64,000 bases of DNA from positions 248,001 through 312,000 of the forward strand of contig QUOL01000008.1 in NCBI GenBank assembly GCA_009761415.1, read 5' to 3'. Shown here piece by piece: positions 36,641 to 46,854 of this stretch. A program made the position numbers and the translations under genes. How positions within the stretch are numbered: position 1 is the first letter of the stretch; each line of letters starts with the position of its first letter. Source of the stretch: Sarcomyxa edulis. Taxonomy: Eukaryota > Basidiomycota > Agaricomycetes > Agaricales > Mycenaceae. Under the pieces are notes generated by a model. That model did not search any database and was not told the DNA's origin. It saw only the letters and a program-made list of their open reading frames with translations.

Positions 36641-36938
36641 GCGTCCGCATACATCATATAGGCCTGTTCCATTTGTATGGAATGTGACTGATTTGTTTGG
36701 AGGAGGAAAAATCGCAAGACAAAGGTGGTCCTCATAAAGGTTTTGACGTTGGCATGTCCTAGTATTTCCATCATATCTACGCTATGCTGGCGTTTTTATG
36801 ATTGTTCTCGTCCTACCCTAGTTTTCCAGACGACATAATACATCATCTTGAGCCCGATAGAAACTTATCTCGACTGACAGAAATACAGAGCTGCAATATT
36901 TCTCCAGATTGTGGCGTTTGGCGAAAGAGTTGACTAAT

Positions 36939-36954
36939 CACGGACATCTCCGAA
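36939..36954 (+). promoter_or_regulatory. Palindromic promoter element of copy G
   Basis: CACGGA-CATC-TCCGAA, 95 bp above ATG 37049; the left arm has two substitutions from the consensus. Confidence 0.5.
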
Positions 36955-37048
36955 ATTGTACGAGTCCGAGTTGCTCGGCATCCGGAGCCACTCACTTTAA
37001 CCACAAACGTCGTAGACCACCGTGCACCAACACCAACACCGACGCGCC

Positions 37049-38612
37049 ATGCCATCCACAACCTCCAAAACGCACAAGTGTCTGGCCAGATCGTCTACAC
37101 TTCCGCAATCTACCTCTCTTGGAAGGAAACGCAAACACCAGGTCCTTTCGGACGTCTTTGACGACAATGATACTGCTGAGCGCCATACGGACGACAAAGG
37201 CAAAAAGCTGTTCAAGAAGCTCAAAAAAAACGAGGTTCAGAGAGATGTAGTGGATCATTGTCAATTTACTCGCGGTACGGGACTGAGCCACCCCTTTGCA
37301 GTATATTGACTCGGATCGATTTCGAATTTCAGTTCTGGTCGCAACGTCTACGCAGACAGAACCCTTGAAAAGCTTACAGTCTGCGTCTCGTGTACAGATA
37401 GGCAAACTTCAACTCCACTCAGACATATTTGACGAGCACGATACGCAAGACAAGAAGGCCGGAAAGAAAATGGACACGACAAAGGCTACAAAGGGTCGCG
37501 CATTCCAGCCATCCAATGAGCCGCTTCATGGTACGTCGTCTATAGCCTAAGCTACTGACAATATACTCATTTCGCATCTCAGGTATTCTTCGAAACGTCG
37601 CACAGGTTCGTCTCTTAGATAGTTCTATTATTGACTCATCAATGATCATTCGTGTCATCTACAGATAGACTCCTCCGAACACCCGTGTCCTGCAAAACCA
37701 CTCAAGCATCGGCTACTCCCCGATCTCTTTCACGGCGATCTCGACAAGCACGCTGCACAAGACAAGCTGGTTCTGGAAGGCCTGAAGCGCCAAGAGGTCC
37801 CGCTAGATGTTGTCGGTCATGTGCCAAAGTATATGCTCTGGCCCATCATACTCGAAGTGACGTCGGTGATACGAATGGAAGACCCCCATGTGCCACTAAT
37901 AAGGTCATCTGTGGACATCTCTAATGCGATCCATGACGAAGGGTTCCAAAAAATTGGACGGGACTGCTACCGATCGAAGTCTTTCAAGGATATACGCAAT
38001 TATTGTACGTTCTCTATATAGACCGTTCACAGCGACGTATCTATCGACTGACTCTGGAGCTTAGCCCTCATCCGCATGCCCAAAGTTCGATGTATGTACC
38101 ACAGTCAGAATCTGCTCTTTTCACAGAATTGACTGTTTTTCTGTAGTTCTAGACGATTGTTAGAGATCAAATACTACCTCCTCGTTTGTGAAGCGATTGG
38201 CTGGGGCTCGCTAATCGCCCCGGAACGGGCAAATCTGCCCCTACTAGACGATCTTGCCAAGACGATGCTCGTTATGCTCTCAAATTTGCGAGTCGATAAT
38301 GAAGACGGTATGTCGTATACTTGGTGTGACTCCATCAGTTCTGACCGCGATGTAGCTGTGAACTTAATGCAATCGAAACTCACCACTAGATTTGGAAATC
38401 GGGATGATTTGTTAGATTTGGAGCTGATATGCAGGAGCTACTATACCGAAGTGTCTACGGCCATCCCTTCAACAAGAATATACCCTCAACTACCCCAACT
38501 GGATGTTATTCACTCGAGGTTTACCACTGCATCGATCGAGGCTAGGATATTGGAAGAGAATCATGCACACAATGGACGGGCCTGTCCACTTCGCACAAGA
38601 TTCGACTCATGA
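37049..38612 (+). CDS. CR-like gene copy G, short, internally deleted
   Basis: ATG 37049 gives MPSTTSKTHKCLARSSTL and LGRKRKHQVLSDVFDDND, then KKLFKKLKKNEV. Exon 2 reads GKLQLHSDIFDEHDTQDKKA. The microexon encodes ILRNVAQ. The header exon (37666-38005) reads RLLPDLFHGDLDKHAAQDK ... RDCYRSKSFKDIRNY. The P-loop exon (38157-38308) has one extra base against the full-length genes exactly at the Walker A codons, giving SLIAPERANLPLLDDLAK in place of SSGTGKSRLLDELAK. After it the sequence jumps to a fragment aligning with the nuclease end (TRIYPQLPQLDVIHS). Intact NTPase/nuclease function is therefore excluded, while the header remains. The header part is almost a duplicate of copy H. Confidence 0.58.
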
Positions 38613-39778
38613 GAAGAAGAGCAGGAGGTGATGGACGGTAGTCCTCGGATGTGACGAGGTTCTGACGTTTGCATGTCTTCCCATCCGAGTCATGTATAAA
38701 CTGTGTTACCGTGCTGATGACTGTTCTCGTCATTCCGTAGTACGCTATGCTGACATGTTGTATTGGTCCCTGTACGAACCTACCTGGACCTATAGAATCA
38801 TCGAGCTGCAAGCGAGACCCTTTCTCAAGAGTCAGGTGATCGCATTTTCATTACTGTCAAGTCGTTCGGTACGCTTCTCTACAGAAGAATACCCTACATC
38901 GACCTTCAGAACTACAGGACTGCGATACCGGCCTTGGTCAATCGATATGAAGATAACAAGACAAAATGATCGTCGACAAAATGCCTAGTAACTAGTACTT
39001 AGTACAGACGATTTACCAGTATCGCGCGCGGGATGGCGTCCGAAGCACCGCCACCGCGGAATTCCGGGCCTCCCTCCTCCTCGACGTCGGGTTTCCGCCA
39101 CGGGAAACAATTTTCTCTAAGGTCTGACACCGCGTAGAGCTTATCGTAATATACATGAATGAGATTGTCTATGTAATCTAGCTTAGGAAATCTTGGTTGA
39201 GTCCCAGTCGAGTCTGACACTCTTGACTTTTTAGCACTGGCACTGCCACCCTCCCGCACCCTCCCTCCTCGACGTCGGGCTCCCACCCCGGGAACGGATT
39301 TTCTCTAGGGTCTGACACTGCGTGGCAGGGATCATACCAATATTCCCTGCGCAGGCCAAATTCTCTAAATGACGGCTCTGTTGCCAGAATTCATGCAACG
39401 GTGGGATTCACTGGAGTTCGGTCTTTTCTTCGCCCTCCTTGTTCAGTGTAATCGACGAGGACGCCGGGATACGTCCCTCATCTCATCCCGAATGAAGCTC
39501 ATTGATATACAAAGAATATAGTCCCAAATGAAGCTCTCATGTCAATCGACGTTGATCGTGTACTCTGCCTCATTACAAGTTGGATACATCATGTATTACA
39601 GACAATCACTTGTGATCAACCTAGTAACTTCATATTCATGGCGGGCGTGACGCAATGCAATTCTGTAGTTGCGTTGCTCAAGGTGAAATATTACAGGCTC
39701 AAAGGCAATGATGTAGTATAGCGTACTGCGAAAGCGATAGGAATCTAGAGTAAACATAATTGGAAGACATACGACCAT
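38613..39778. other. Intergenic region between copy G and gene J
   Basis: Starts with the intergenic unit conserved downstream of the family members (GCATGTC...CATGTATA...TTCTCGTC...CAGTACGCTA, 38670-38820). Next come two copies of a ~65-bp repeat (39070-39136, 39261-39326). The rest has no recognisable gene. The 3' end of J on the minus strand lies at its right edge. Confidence 0.5.
39070..39326 (+). repeat. Direct repeat pair, ~65 bp each
   Basis: Units 39070-39136 and 39261-39326 share CTCCCTCCTCGACGTCGGG, then a GGGAAC segment, TTTTCTCTA and GGTCTGACAC, 191 bp apart. They match no coding sequence in the window and may be remnants of a dispersed element. Confidence 0.6.
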
Positions 39779-42700
39779 CTATGAGGACCGTGTAGCTGCT
39801 CCTGCTGCTCCTGCTGCTTTTCCCCCTCGCCCTCGCCCTCGCCCTCGCCCTCTCCCTCTCACCGCCCTCCCTCTCCCCCGTCCCGTCCGTCCCCCCCGTC
39901 CCCCCCGTCCCCCTCTTCCCCCGGCATCCCCCGTCTGCTCATCTTCCTGCTTCTCTTCCTTCTTCTCTTCCTGCTTCTCTTCATCTCCCGACTCCAATAG
40001 ATTAGTAAAACCCCAAGCGAAGTGGACACGCTCAAATGCTGTACCGGGCCGAGTAATTCTTCTCTGGTATCCTTGACCCTCTGTCACCCCAGTGTCATAA
40101 GAATCTGGGTAAATGCGCTCTAATTGGAGTAGTTGCGTGTAGACACGATTGCTCGCTTTTGGGATGACCTTGAACACTTCATCAGTGGCTCCTGCACAGT
40201 AGACATCATAACATGTAAATCTGGCCGGTCGTCCCGCTTGCCGCGTAAGGTGCCGGGGTACGGGAGGCTGCTGCACAGCAACGACTGTCGAGGTAGCTGA
40301 AGCCAATGCAAATACCATACGTATGAGAGGCGTCTTGAATGTCTCTGTCTCCTTGTAGAACTTGATGCGATATGGATCCATACGATGGAACAATTCGTTG
40401 TCTGGTTTGCCGGTATAGCTTTTGTCGTTCTTCACCTATATCGAAGTCAGAATTCATGTATCGGTGGTTCTTGAAGTGAGTACATACCTGGATGAATATG
40501 GCAGACACGCTGTATCGACCGAGAGCTATGTCCCAATAGGAGAAGGGCAGGAGAAGATCTATAGCGTCTTGGTTCATCGCACATATGATACCATGGCCGC
40601 GAATCAGCGCTAGCCACATTAATCCCCTATTGATCGCTTTCGGGTCGTCGAGTGTAACGAAATGGTTGAAGTGCATCCGCGCTTCTGCGAAACTCTCTTT
40701 GAAGGTCCGCATATCCAATGCGCCTGTGTCAGGCGGAGGCATAGGGTCGTTGAGGTCGTCCTTCTCGTCCTCCGGATATTTCCGGTCATCATATGGTTCC
40801 GTAGGTTTGGTTGGTAGCGTCGAAGAGACGGCAGGTCTGGCCTCCATAACCGAGGTGTAATGGGGTTCGCACAACAACTCCTTGAGGAAATCTGTCACTA
40901 AGAACGAATTGTCCTCGTACACCTTCTCGGGCTCTTTGAACACGGCATCACGCGCCAATGTGACGAGAGCTACAGACGCTAACTCTCCGCGGGGCCCTTT
41001 GCTCAAGCCGGGTTCTTGTAGTTCACGAAGCAACTCGAGAGGGACATCGAATGGGTGTGTCCGCATTATATAAGCAGCAGCTTCGGCGAGGAGAGGCTCA
41101 GATGGAGCATCTGACACAATGCGATCGAAGTTCTCGTCGACGGTCATGCACATACGCAGGTGGCTTTCGATTTGTTGCCTTTCACGATCCGTTGCTACCC
41201 GCTCAGGGGTGAACTGGATACCTAAACGGACGGCTAGGCAGGCTGCAGGACAAGCGATTGAATTGTCAAAAGCGGTTTCCCGTCAAAATTGGGCCCCCAC
41301 TTACCCAATATTTGGTTGCGTGTAAGCGTGGTGAGATGTTTCAAACTGGGCACCCCCATAAGTTTGCAAGCCGCAAATTCAAGGAGGTCTGCCAAGGTGA
41401 GTGGTTCTTCCGCGTCTTCCAACCAAGCGGAGAACCTGGTAGAGTAAAGTCAATCACGGTAATGGGAACGATGGCGGGCCACTCACAGCGGACGGCCGAA
41501 TCTAGCCATGAAGAACAGCGACGCAACGTCTGAAAGTCGAAACCGTTCCGAGTCTACCTTCGGAGCCAGCTGATCAAATCCGAGTTCTGTAAAAGGCGGG
41601 AACACTTTCAAAGATAGGTCGACCAATCGGCCCGAACTTTCTTCGCTTGCAGGACGATTGAACTCCTTGATTTTCCCTGTGGTTGTGAGCCATGCGGTGA
41701 AAATAGGCCTATCCACGATAATTCGAAGTGCATTCCGTATCGCAAGGAAAATTATTGACCCCTCTGTGTCCCGAGAGTGCGCTTCATCGAATGATATGAT
41801 GGCCAAAAGTCTCTTGCCATCGGCTTTGGGATCAAGCGATGATGATTCCTCCAAGATTGCCTTCTCCAATTTGATAGCTTCGCCTTGGAGAGTAACCTCT
41901 TTGTCTGAAGTGATGATTATGAGCCGTCTGCATGAAAAAAAAGACGGATCTGTATATCACCTTTCTCTGGATCCGTGACAGTCACTCGTTGTGTTGGTGA
42001 CTTGGTGTGGAGTCCGCCTGGTCCGATGAAGATGAGCCATCTGCACAAAGAAAGGGGATGCGTGTATTACACTCGCCTCGCTCTGTCGTTGTTGATGTTG
42101 CTGTCGCTTTTGCTGTTGTTGTCCGGCTTGTCTCCTGCGTCTTGCCCTTTTCTTCCTTTCCCTCTTTCTTCGACTGGATGAGATATTCCGATAGCTATGA
42201 TGCATGATCAGTTAGGGGCAGTTGTGCAATATTGCACAGAATGAACGAACCTGTTTGGTGCGCGCAATTACTCTGTCATAGAACGCTGTACGAGGGGCTC
42301 CTTGACTCTCATAACCTTGGCCATAAGTCATCAAGAGACGGAACTTCTCGTGAAGCTCCGAGGGTAGGTCGTATGAGGGACCCAAAAAGGCTCTCAAGGT
42401 TTGATCGATGTTCTTCAGAGTATCGGTAGTGATCTCAAATAGTGCAGCGAGGAAAATCTGGATAAGGACCTGAGCCTTATTGATTTTCTCTTGGAGATTT
42501 TCTGTATCCGAAACAAACTTGACGACGACTTTCCTTATCCAGTTTCGAACGTTTCTATCCGGGGCTGGAAATCCTGCAGTCGGGATGGGGATGTGAGCCA
42601 TGGAACACGGGAAACCTGAACTATGCAACCTACCGTCTTCATCATCAGGGCGCAAGTTCAAGGAAATATTGAGAATCATTTTGGCAATCTCGTCTAGTAA

Positions 42701-43448
42701 GCGGGATTTGCCCGTTCCGGATGATTGGAGGATATTAACGGATCGAGTGTATGGTCGCCGGACGAGCTGGTCCTGGCCTTCCAACATATAATTCCGTAAA
42801 AGATCCAGAAATATTTGTGCAGTTTTTCCAACATAGTCGCGAGACCATGACTTCACGGTGGCTAAGGTTGCCAATGAGTTTGTGCCACACAGAAGGGGAA
42901 AAAAAGCTTACCTTTTTGACCAACTACGCTTTGTTTTGGAACTAGTGAGTTAGAAGAGTTGAGTAACTCGCACAAGAGAAAGGGAGGGATCTACTTACAG
43001 ATGATATCTCGATTGACTCGAAAGGCCGCTAAAATTCAGATCAGCTTCATCCATTGTAAAGATGGACATGGTTCAGTAACGTACAGGCATTACGTATTTC
43101 CTTGAAGGACTGAGATCTGTAACAACTCTTTACAAGCTGGCGTAGCGCTGCGTCGTTCTGAAGCATGTGTAGAATCCTTTCGCCACTTATTGGGCTTAGG
43201 CCATTCACTAGAACCTGCAACATTGTCATCACAACGACTTGGCAGATGTACAGCGGAAGAGCGCCGACAACGTCCAGAGGTACTTCCAAAGCTACCAATC
43301 GTGCCACAACCTCCTCGTCCTCTGCTCTGTGCTTATCATCGTCATCGCCAAATATATCAGAGAAGTGTTGTCGTTTATTTGTATTAGCTTCAGGAGACTG
43401 AGAACGTCTGCGTTTGGATGATTCTGCGATAGGGTTTTGAGAAGACAT
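39779..43448 (-). CDS. Full-length CR-like protein J: header, P-loop NTPase, nuclease, RG tail
   Basis: Predicted nuclear effector/toxin-like protein of the Crinkler/RHS-type (CR) class. ATG at 43448. Header exon: SKRRRSQSPEANTNKRQ, FSDIFGDDDDKHRAEDE, ending in KSCYRSQSFKEIRN. Two 30-nt microexons follow (43028-42999 and the next, encoding FPKQSVVGQK). Then comes the NTPase: ATVKSWSRDY and Walker A SSGTGKSRLLDE. After several exons and a basic Gln/Arg linker there is Walker B IISFDEAHS with downstream WLTTTGKIKEFN and FPPFTELGFDQLAPK. The C-terminal domain has GLSKGPRGEL, RGHGIICAMNQDAIDLL and SAIFIQVKNDKS, a PD-(D/E)XK-like arrangement with Asp and QxK. The tail is acidic Lys/Glu, then RGG/GRG repeats. 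About 1,100 residues, no stop or frameshift seen. Closest paralogue is K. Confidence 0.85.
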
Positions 43449-43675
43449 GAAGAAGTTGACGGAGACAATATGGTGGTCAGAGTACAATCAAGATGCAGTC
43501 ACGCGGTCACAATGTTCATCGATGTGACTATACGTGATTTCTTGAACACGTGCCTCAAGCTGGATCATGCTCAGCGATCTTACTGTCTTTGGCATTTGAT
43601 CAGCTCGAGATAGCCAGTGACGAAACATTCAATCTGTATTCCTGTCAAGAAATGGGGCATACACGGATTTACTTT
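43449..43675. promoter_or_regulatory. Upstream region of gene J
   Basis: About 230 bp between the end of copy H and the start of J, both on the minus strand. No TTCGGA-N4-TCCGAA palindrome is present, unlike the short copies. Confidence 0.4.
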
Positions 43676-44840
43676 ATCGTACGTATAGAATAATGACTAT
43701 CGAAGTTTTAATCTTCTCCAACGACCGAGTCGGAAACTATAGAAAACATAGTCAGTTGTCCGAGAAGAACATAAGTCGGACTGATATACATACAATGAAC
43801 TTTAGGGCAGCGGATGAGGGCTGAATCCGAAAGTCAATGAATAGATCTCGATGAACGGTCTAGGGAACGTACAATAATTGCGCACATCCTTGAAAGACTT
43901 CGATCGGTAACAGTCCCGTCCAATCTTTTGGAACCCTTCGTCGTGGATCGCATTGGAGATGTCCACAGATGAACTTATTAGCGGTACATCGGGGTCATCC
44001 ATTCGTGCCACCGACGTCACTTCGAGTATGATGGGCCAGAGCATATACTTTGGCACATGACCGACAACATCTAGCGGGACCTCTTGGCGCTTCAGGCCTT
44101 CCAGAACCAGCTTGTCTTGTGCAGCGTGCTTGTCGAGATCGCCGTGAAAGAGATCGGGGAGTAGCCGAGGCTTGAGTGGTTTTACAGGACATGTAGATTG
44201 CGGGTGTTCGGGGGAGTCTATCTGTAGATGATACGGATGGTCACTGATCGGTCAATGATAAAACTATCTACAAGACGAACTTGGGCGATGTTTCGAAGGA
44301 TACCTGAGACTCGAGGTTAATATATATCATCAGTAGCGTAGGTAAGTAGCGCACCATGAGGGGACTCCGTGGATGACTGGGACGGGTGGTCCTTTGGAGC
44401 CTTATTTGGCGTCATTATCTTCCTGACCTTCTTGTTTTGTGTGTCGTGCTCGTTGAAGCTGCTTGAAGGAAGTAGGCGTCTGTGTTTATTTGCAGGAGAC
44501 GCAGACCGTGAGCGTTTCGAGGAGTCTGTAGACGTGAGAGCTGAAGTCCAAAATTTAACAATACATCGTAGAGTGGACAGGTCTTTAACGTACCGTGAGC
44601 GCACAATTCTTTTGAGGAACGATAGTGATCCTTTACACCTTTCTGAGCCCTTTTTGGCTTAATCTTCCTCGTCGGTTTCGTCGTCGTCTTCCTGCCTTTG
44701 TCTTCTGTATCTCCAATATTACTGTCGTCAAAGACGTCTGAGAGGAGTTGATATTTGCGTTTCTTTCCGAGAGATGTGGATTGCGAGCGTGTGGACGGTC
44801 CGGCTCTGCAGTTGTGCGTTTGTGCGTTGGTGGATGGCAT
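43676..44840 (-). CDS. CR-like gene copy H, header-only
   Basis: ATG 44840 gives MPSTNAQTHNCRAGPST and LGKKRKYQLLSDVFDDSN, then RKTTTKPTRKIKPKRAQK; the frame is open further upstream to 45044. Exon 2 reads SSKRSRSASPANKHRRLL and SFNEHDTQNKKVRK. The microexon encodes ILRNIAQ. The header exon (44220-43870) reads RLLPDLFHGDLDKHAAQDK ... RDCYRSKSFKDVRNY, and is nearly identical to copy G. After a small exon (PSSAALKFI) the last exon runs through FPTRSLEK and stops. There is no P-loop or nuclease. It shares a 556-bp divergent intergenic region with copy I and lies immediately upstream of full-length J on the same strand. Confidence 0.6.
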
Positions 44841-44923
44841 GAGGAGGTAACGTTGATCGTAGTTGAAGCTTGACGTGTGGGGATGCAGCCTGGCCCGGGA
44901 GTGGCGTGAGTGAGTCGTGGCTT

Positions 44924-44939
44924 TTCGGAGATCTCCGAA
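44924..44939 (-). promoter_or_regulatory. Perfect palindromic promoter element of copy H
   Basis: TTCGGAGATCTCCGAA, a perfect 16-bp palindrome, 84 bp above the ATG of copy H. It contains CGG-N6-CCG, the half-site spacing known for Ppr1-type Zn2Cys6 regulators of yeast. Confidence 0.65.
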
Positions 44940-45301
44940 GACTCTTTCCGAACGCCACAGTCCAAATTCGGGTATACATTGGAGTCTACGAGTCCACCGC
45001 CCTCGCCAACAACTCGTCAACATGATGTAGCTCTCTGGGAGCATCTATAGTGACTTGTACAGCTCCGGCACCCGATGACAGTCTCTTGTGCGCCCGCAAG
45101 TGTTTTCTGCATCTTTATCCGACTTACTTACTAAGTTAGGGAGGGAAAAGAGATAGGAAATGTATATATGATGATAAGTAAGGTTTGAGGCGACGCTTGC
45201 GGCGACCCCTAGTCAAGTAAGGTGACCGAGCAATTCCAGAAGGTGAGTGCATGCAGTCACTAGAAAAACTAGGGGCCTGTCACTGCCAGTGTGAAAGAGA
45301 C

Positions 45302-45317
45302 ATCGGAAATCTCCGAA
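45302..45317 (+). promoter_or_regulatory. Palindromic promoter element of copy I
   Basis: ATCGGA-AATC-TCCGAA, 80 bp above ATG 45397. Confidence 0.6.
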
Positions 45318-45396
45318 ACGCCACGCACTCACGCCACAGAACTGCATCGCACAATTCAAGCACAAACCACCATCACCGACGCACCGTTGACTCCTC

Positions 45397-46470
45397 ATGC
45401 CATCTACAATCGCACAATCGCACAACTGTAAAGTCGGACCATCTACGCGTCGTCGATCTATATCCCTCGGAAAGAAACGCAAACACCGACATCTCTCAGA
45501 CGTCTTTGACGACAATGATATTGAAGATACAGAAGACAAAGGCAGAAAGACGACGAAGAAGTCTCAGAAGCTCAACTCGAGCGGGGAATCGCATACTCGT
45601 GGTGCGCTACAGAGTCTCCTACCCCAAGAGTATCAATTGAGTCTGACATGCAGCTCTCACGTCTACAGAATCCTCGAAACGCTCACGATCTGCGTCTTCT
45701 GTGAAGACACACAGACAACAACTCCTTTCAAATGTCTCTGACGGGAAACATCCGCAAGACAAGAACGTCGAGAGGAAACCGAAAGTTGCGAAGGTTGAAA
45801 CAAAGGGCTACCAATCTCAGTCATCCCTGGAGCCATGTCGTGGTATGCCGCATATATATGCTACTGATGCTTTACTAACTCTCAATCTAGGTATTCTTCG
45901 TACGGCTGTAAAGGTTTGTTTCAGATATAACAAATCTCACCATCGACTAGTCATTGACCACTCATATCGTCCACACAGCCAGAATCCTCTCAACGCACGG
46001 CGGAAGCGTATAAACATCGAACGCTTCCAGATCTCTTTGGCGGCGATCTCGAAAAGCACGCTGCACAAGATGCGAAGGTTCTGGACGTACTGACGGATTA
46101 TGGCCTTCCGGAGAACGTGATGGCCATTGTGTCGCCATTGGTGTACTTCCTTCAACTTGCATCTGTAGTGGCGTTGGTTGCACAAACGGAAGACCCCGAT
46201 GTGCCATTACGCATGCAGCCTATCAATATCGCCGCGGCAATAAGAGACGAAGACTTCCGCAACGTCGCAGACAGCTGTTACCGATCTAAATCATTTATGG
46301 GTATACGGAACCATCGTACGTGACTGATTCGCATCATCTACAACAACATGTTAACTCTGAAGTCAGCCATGCTCCGAAAATCAAAAGTTGATTGTGAGTA
46401 TGACAGTCGACTCTGTTTCCCACCAACCATTAATCGTTCTTCTGCAGTCCAAACGACCAGTGGAGAAGCT
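45397..46470 (+). CDS. CR-like gene copy I, header-only
   Basis: ATG 45397 gives MPSTIAQSHNCKVGPST and LGKKRKHRHLSDVFDDND, then EDTEDKGRKTTKKSQK. Exon 2 reads SSKRSRSASSVKTHRQQ and LLSNVSDGKHPQDKNV. The microexon encodes ILRTAVK. The header exon (45980-46317) reads RTLPDLFGGDLEKHAAQDAK ... DSCYRSKSFMGIRNHR, closest to copy A in its middle part. One small exon and a short tail follow. No NTPase or nuclease sequence is found before gene K begins. Exons are open. It is divergent from copy H across a shared promoter region and directly upstream of full-length K, mirroring the H-J pair. Confidence 0.6.
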
Positions 46471-46749
46471 TGAGTTTCTCTTCCTTAGCCACCAGTTTTC
46501 ACAATAAAGTTATTAACTCATGCGATTTTTGTGCGAACCCTTCATCCAAATATATTTTGTTTTTTTTGCAAACGCGCAGCTTAGGCCAAAGTCTCCACCT
46601 CTTGGGACAACGGTCTCTTCTGTTCAGGTGAAATTCCTTATCGATACAGATAGAACGCGCGTATCTTGCTTAAGTAAAGACTGAGAGCCTGAGAGCCTGA
46701 GACGTGTAATATTGGGTGCCTCATTTGGTGGCACACACTGTTGCAGCTG

Positions 46750-46800
46750 TGACAAGTGACTAGTCATGTTGCGATACCGTGACATACTAGTGACTTGTCA
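46750..46800. repeat. Inverted repeat in the promoter of gene K
   Basis: Arms TGACAAGTGACTAG (46750-46763) and CTAGTGACTTGTCA (46787-46800) pair with one mismatch around a 23-nt loop, 55 bp above the ATG of K. Could be an operator-like site or a footprint of a small element. Confidence 0.5.
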
Positions 46801-46854
46801 CTTCTTATCGATATCTTGATTCTTAATCTCAACCACTATCAATATCCCGACTCT

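Larger units (their letters stand above)
37660..44225. repeat. Near-identical inverted segments in copies G and H
   Basis: Plus-strand 37660-38095 and minus-strand 44225-43790 (two segments of ~430 bp, not the whole interval) are nearly identical by eye over the header exon, its donor and part of the next intron. Much of the first 200 bp has no difference. Recent duplication or gene conversion is implied. Confidence 0.7.

Noticed and set aside
38999..39286. 95-codon minus-strand frame
   Set aside because: Runs through the direct repeat pair and has no family signal.
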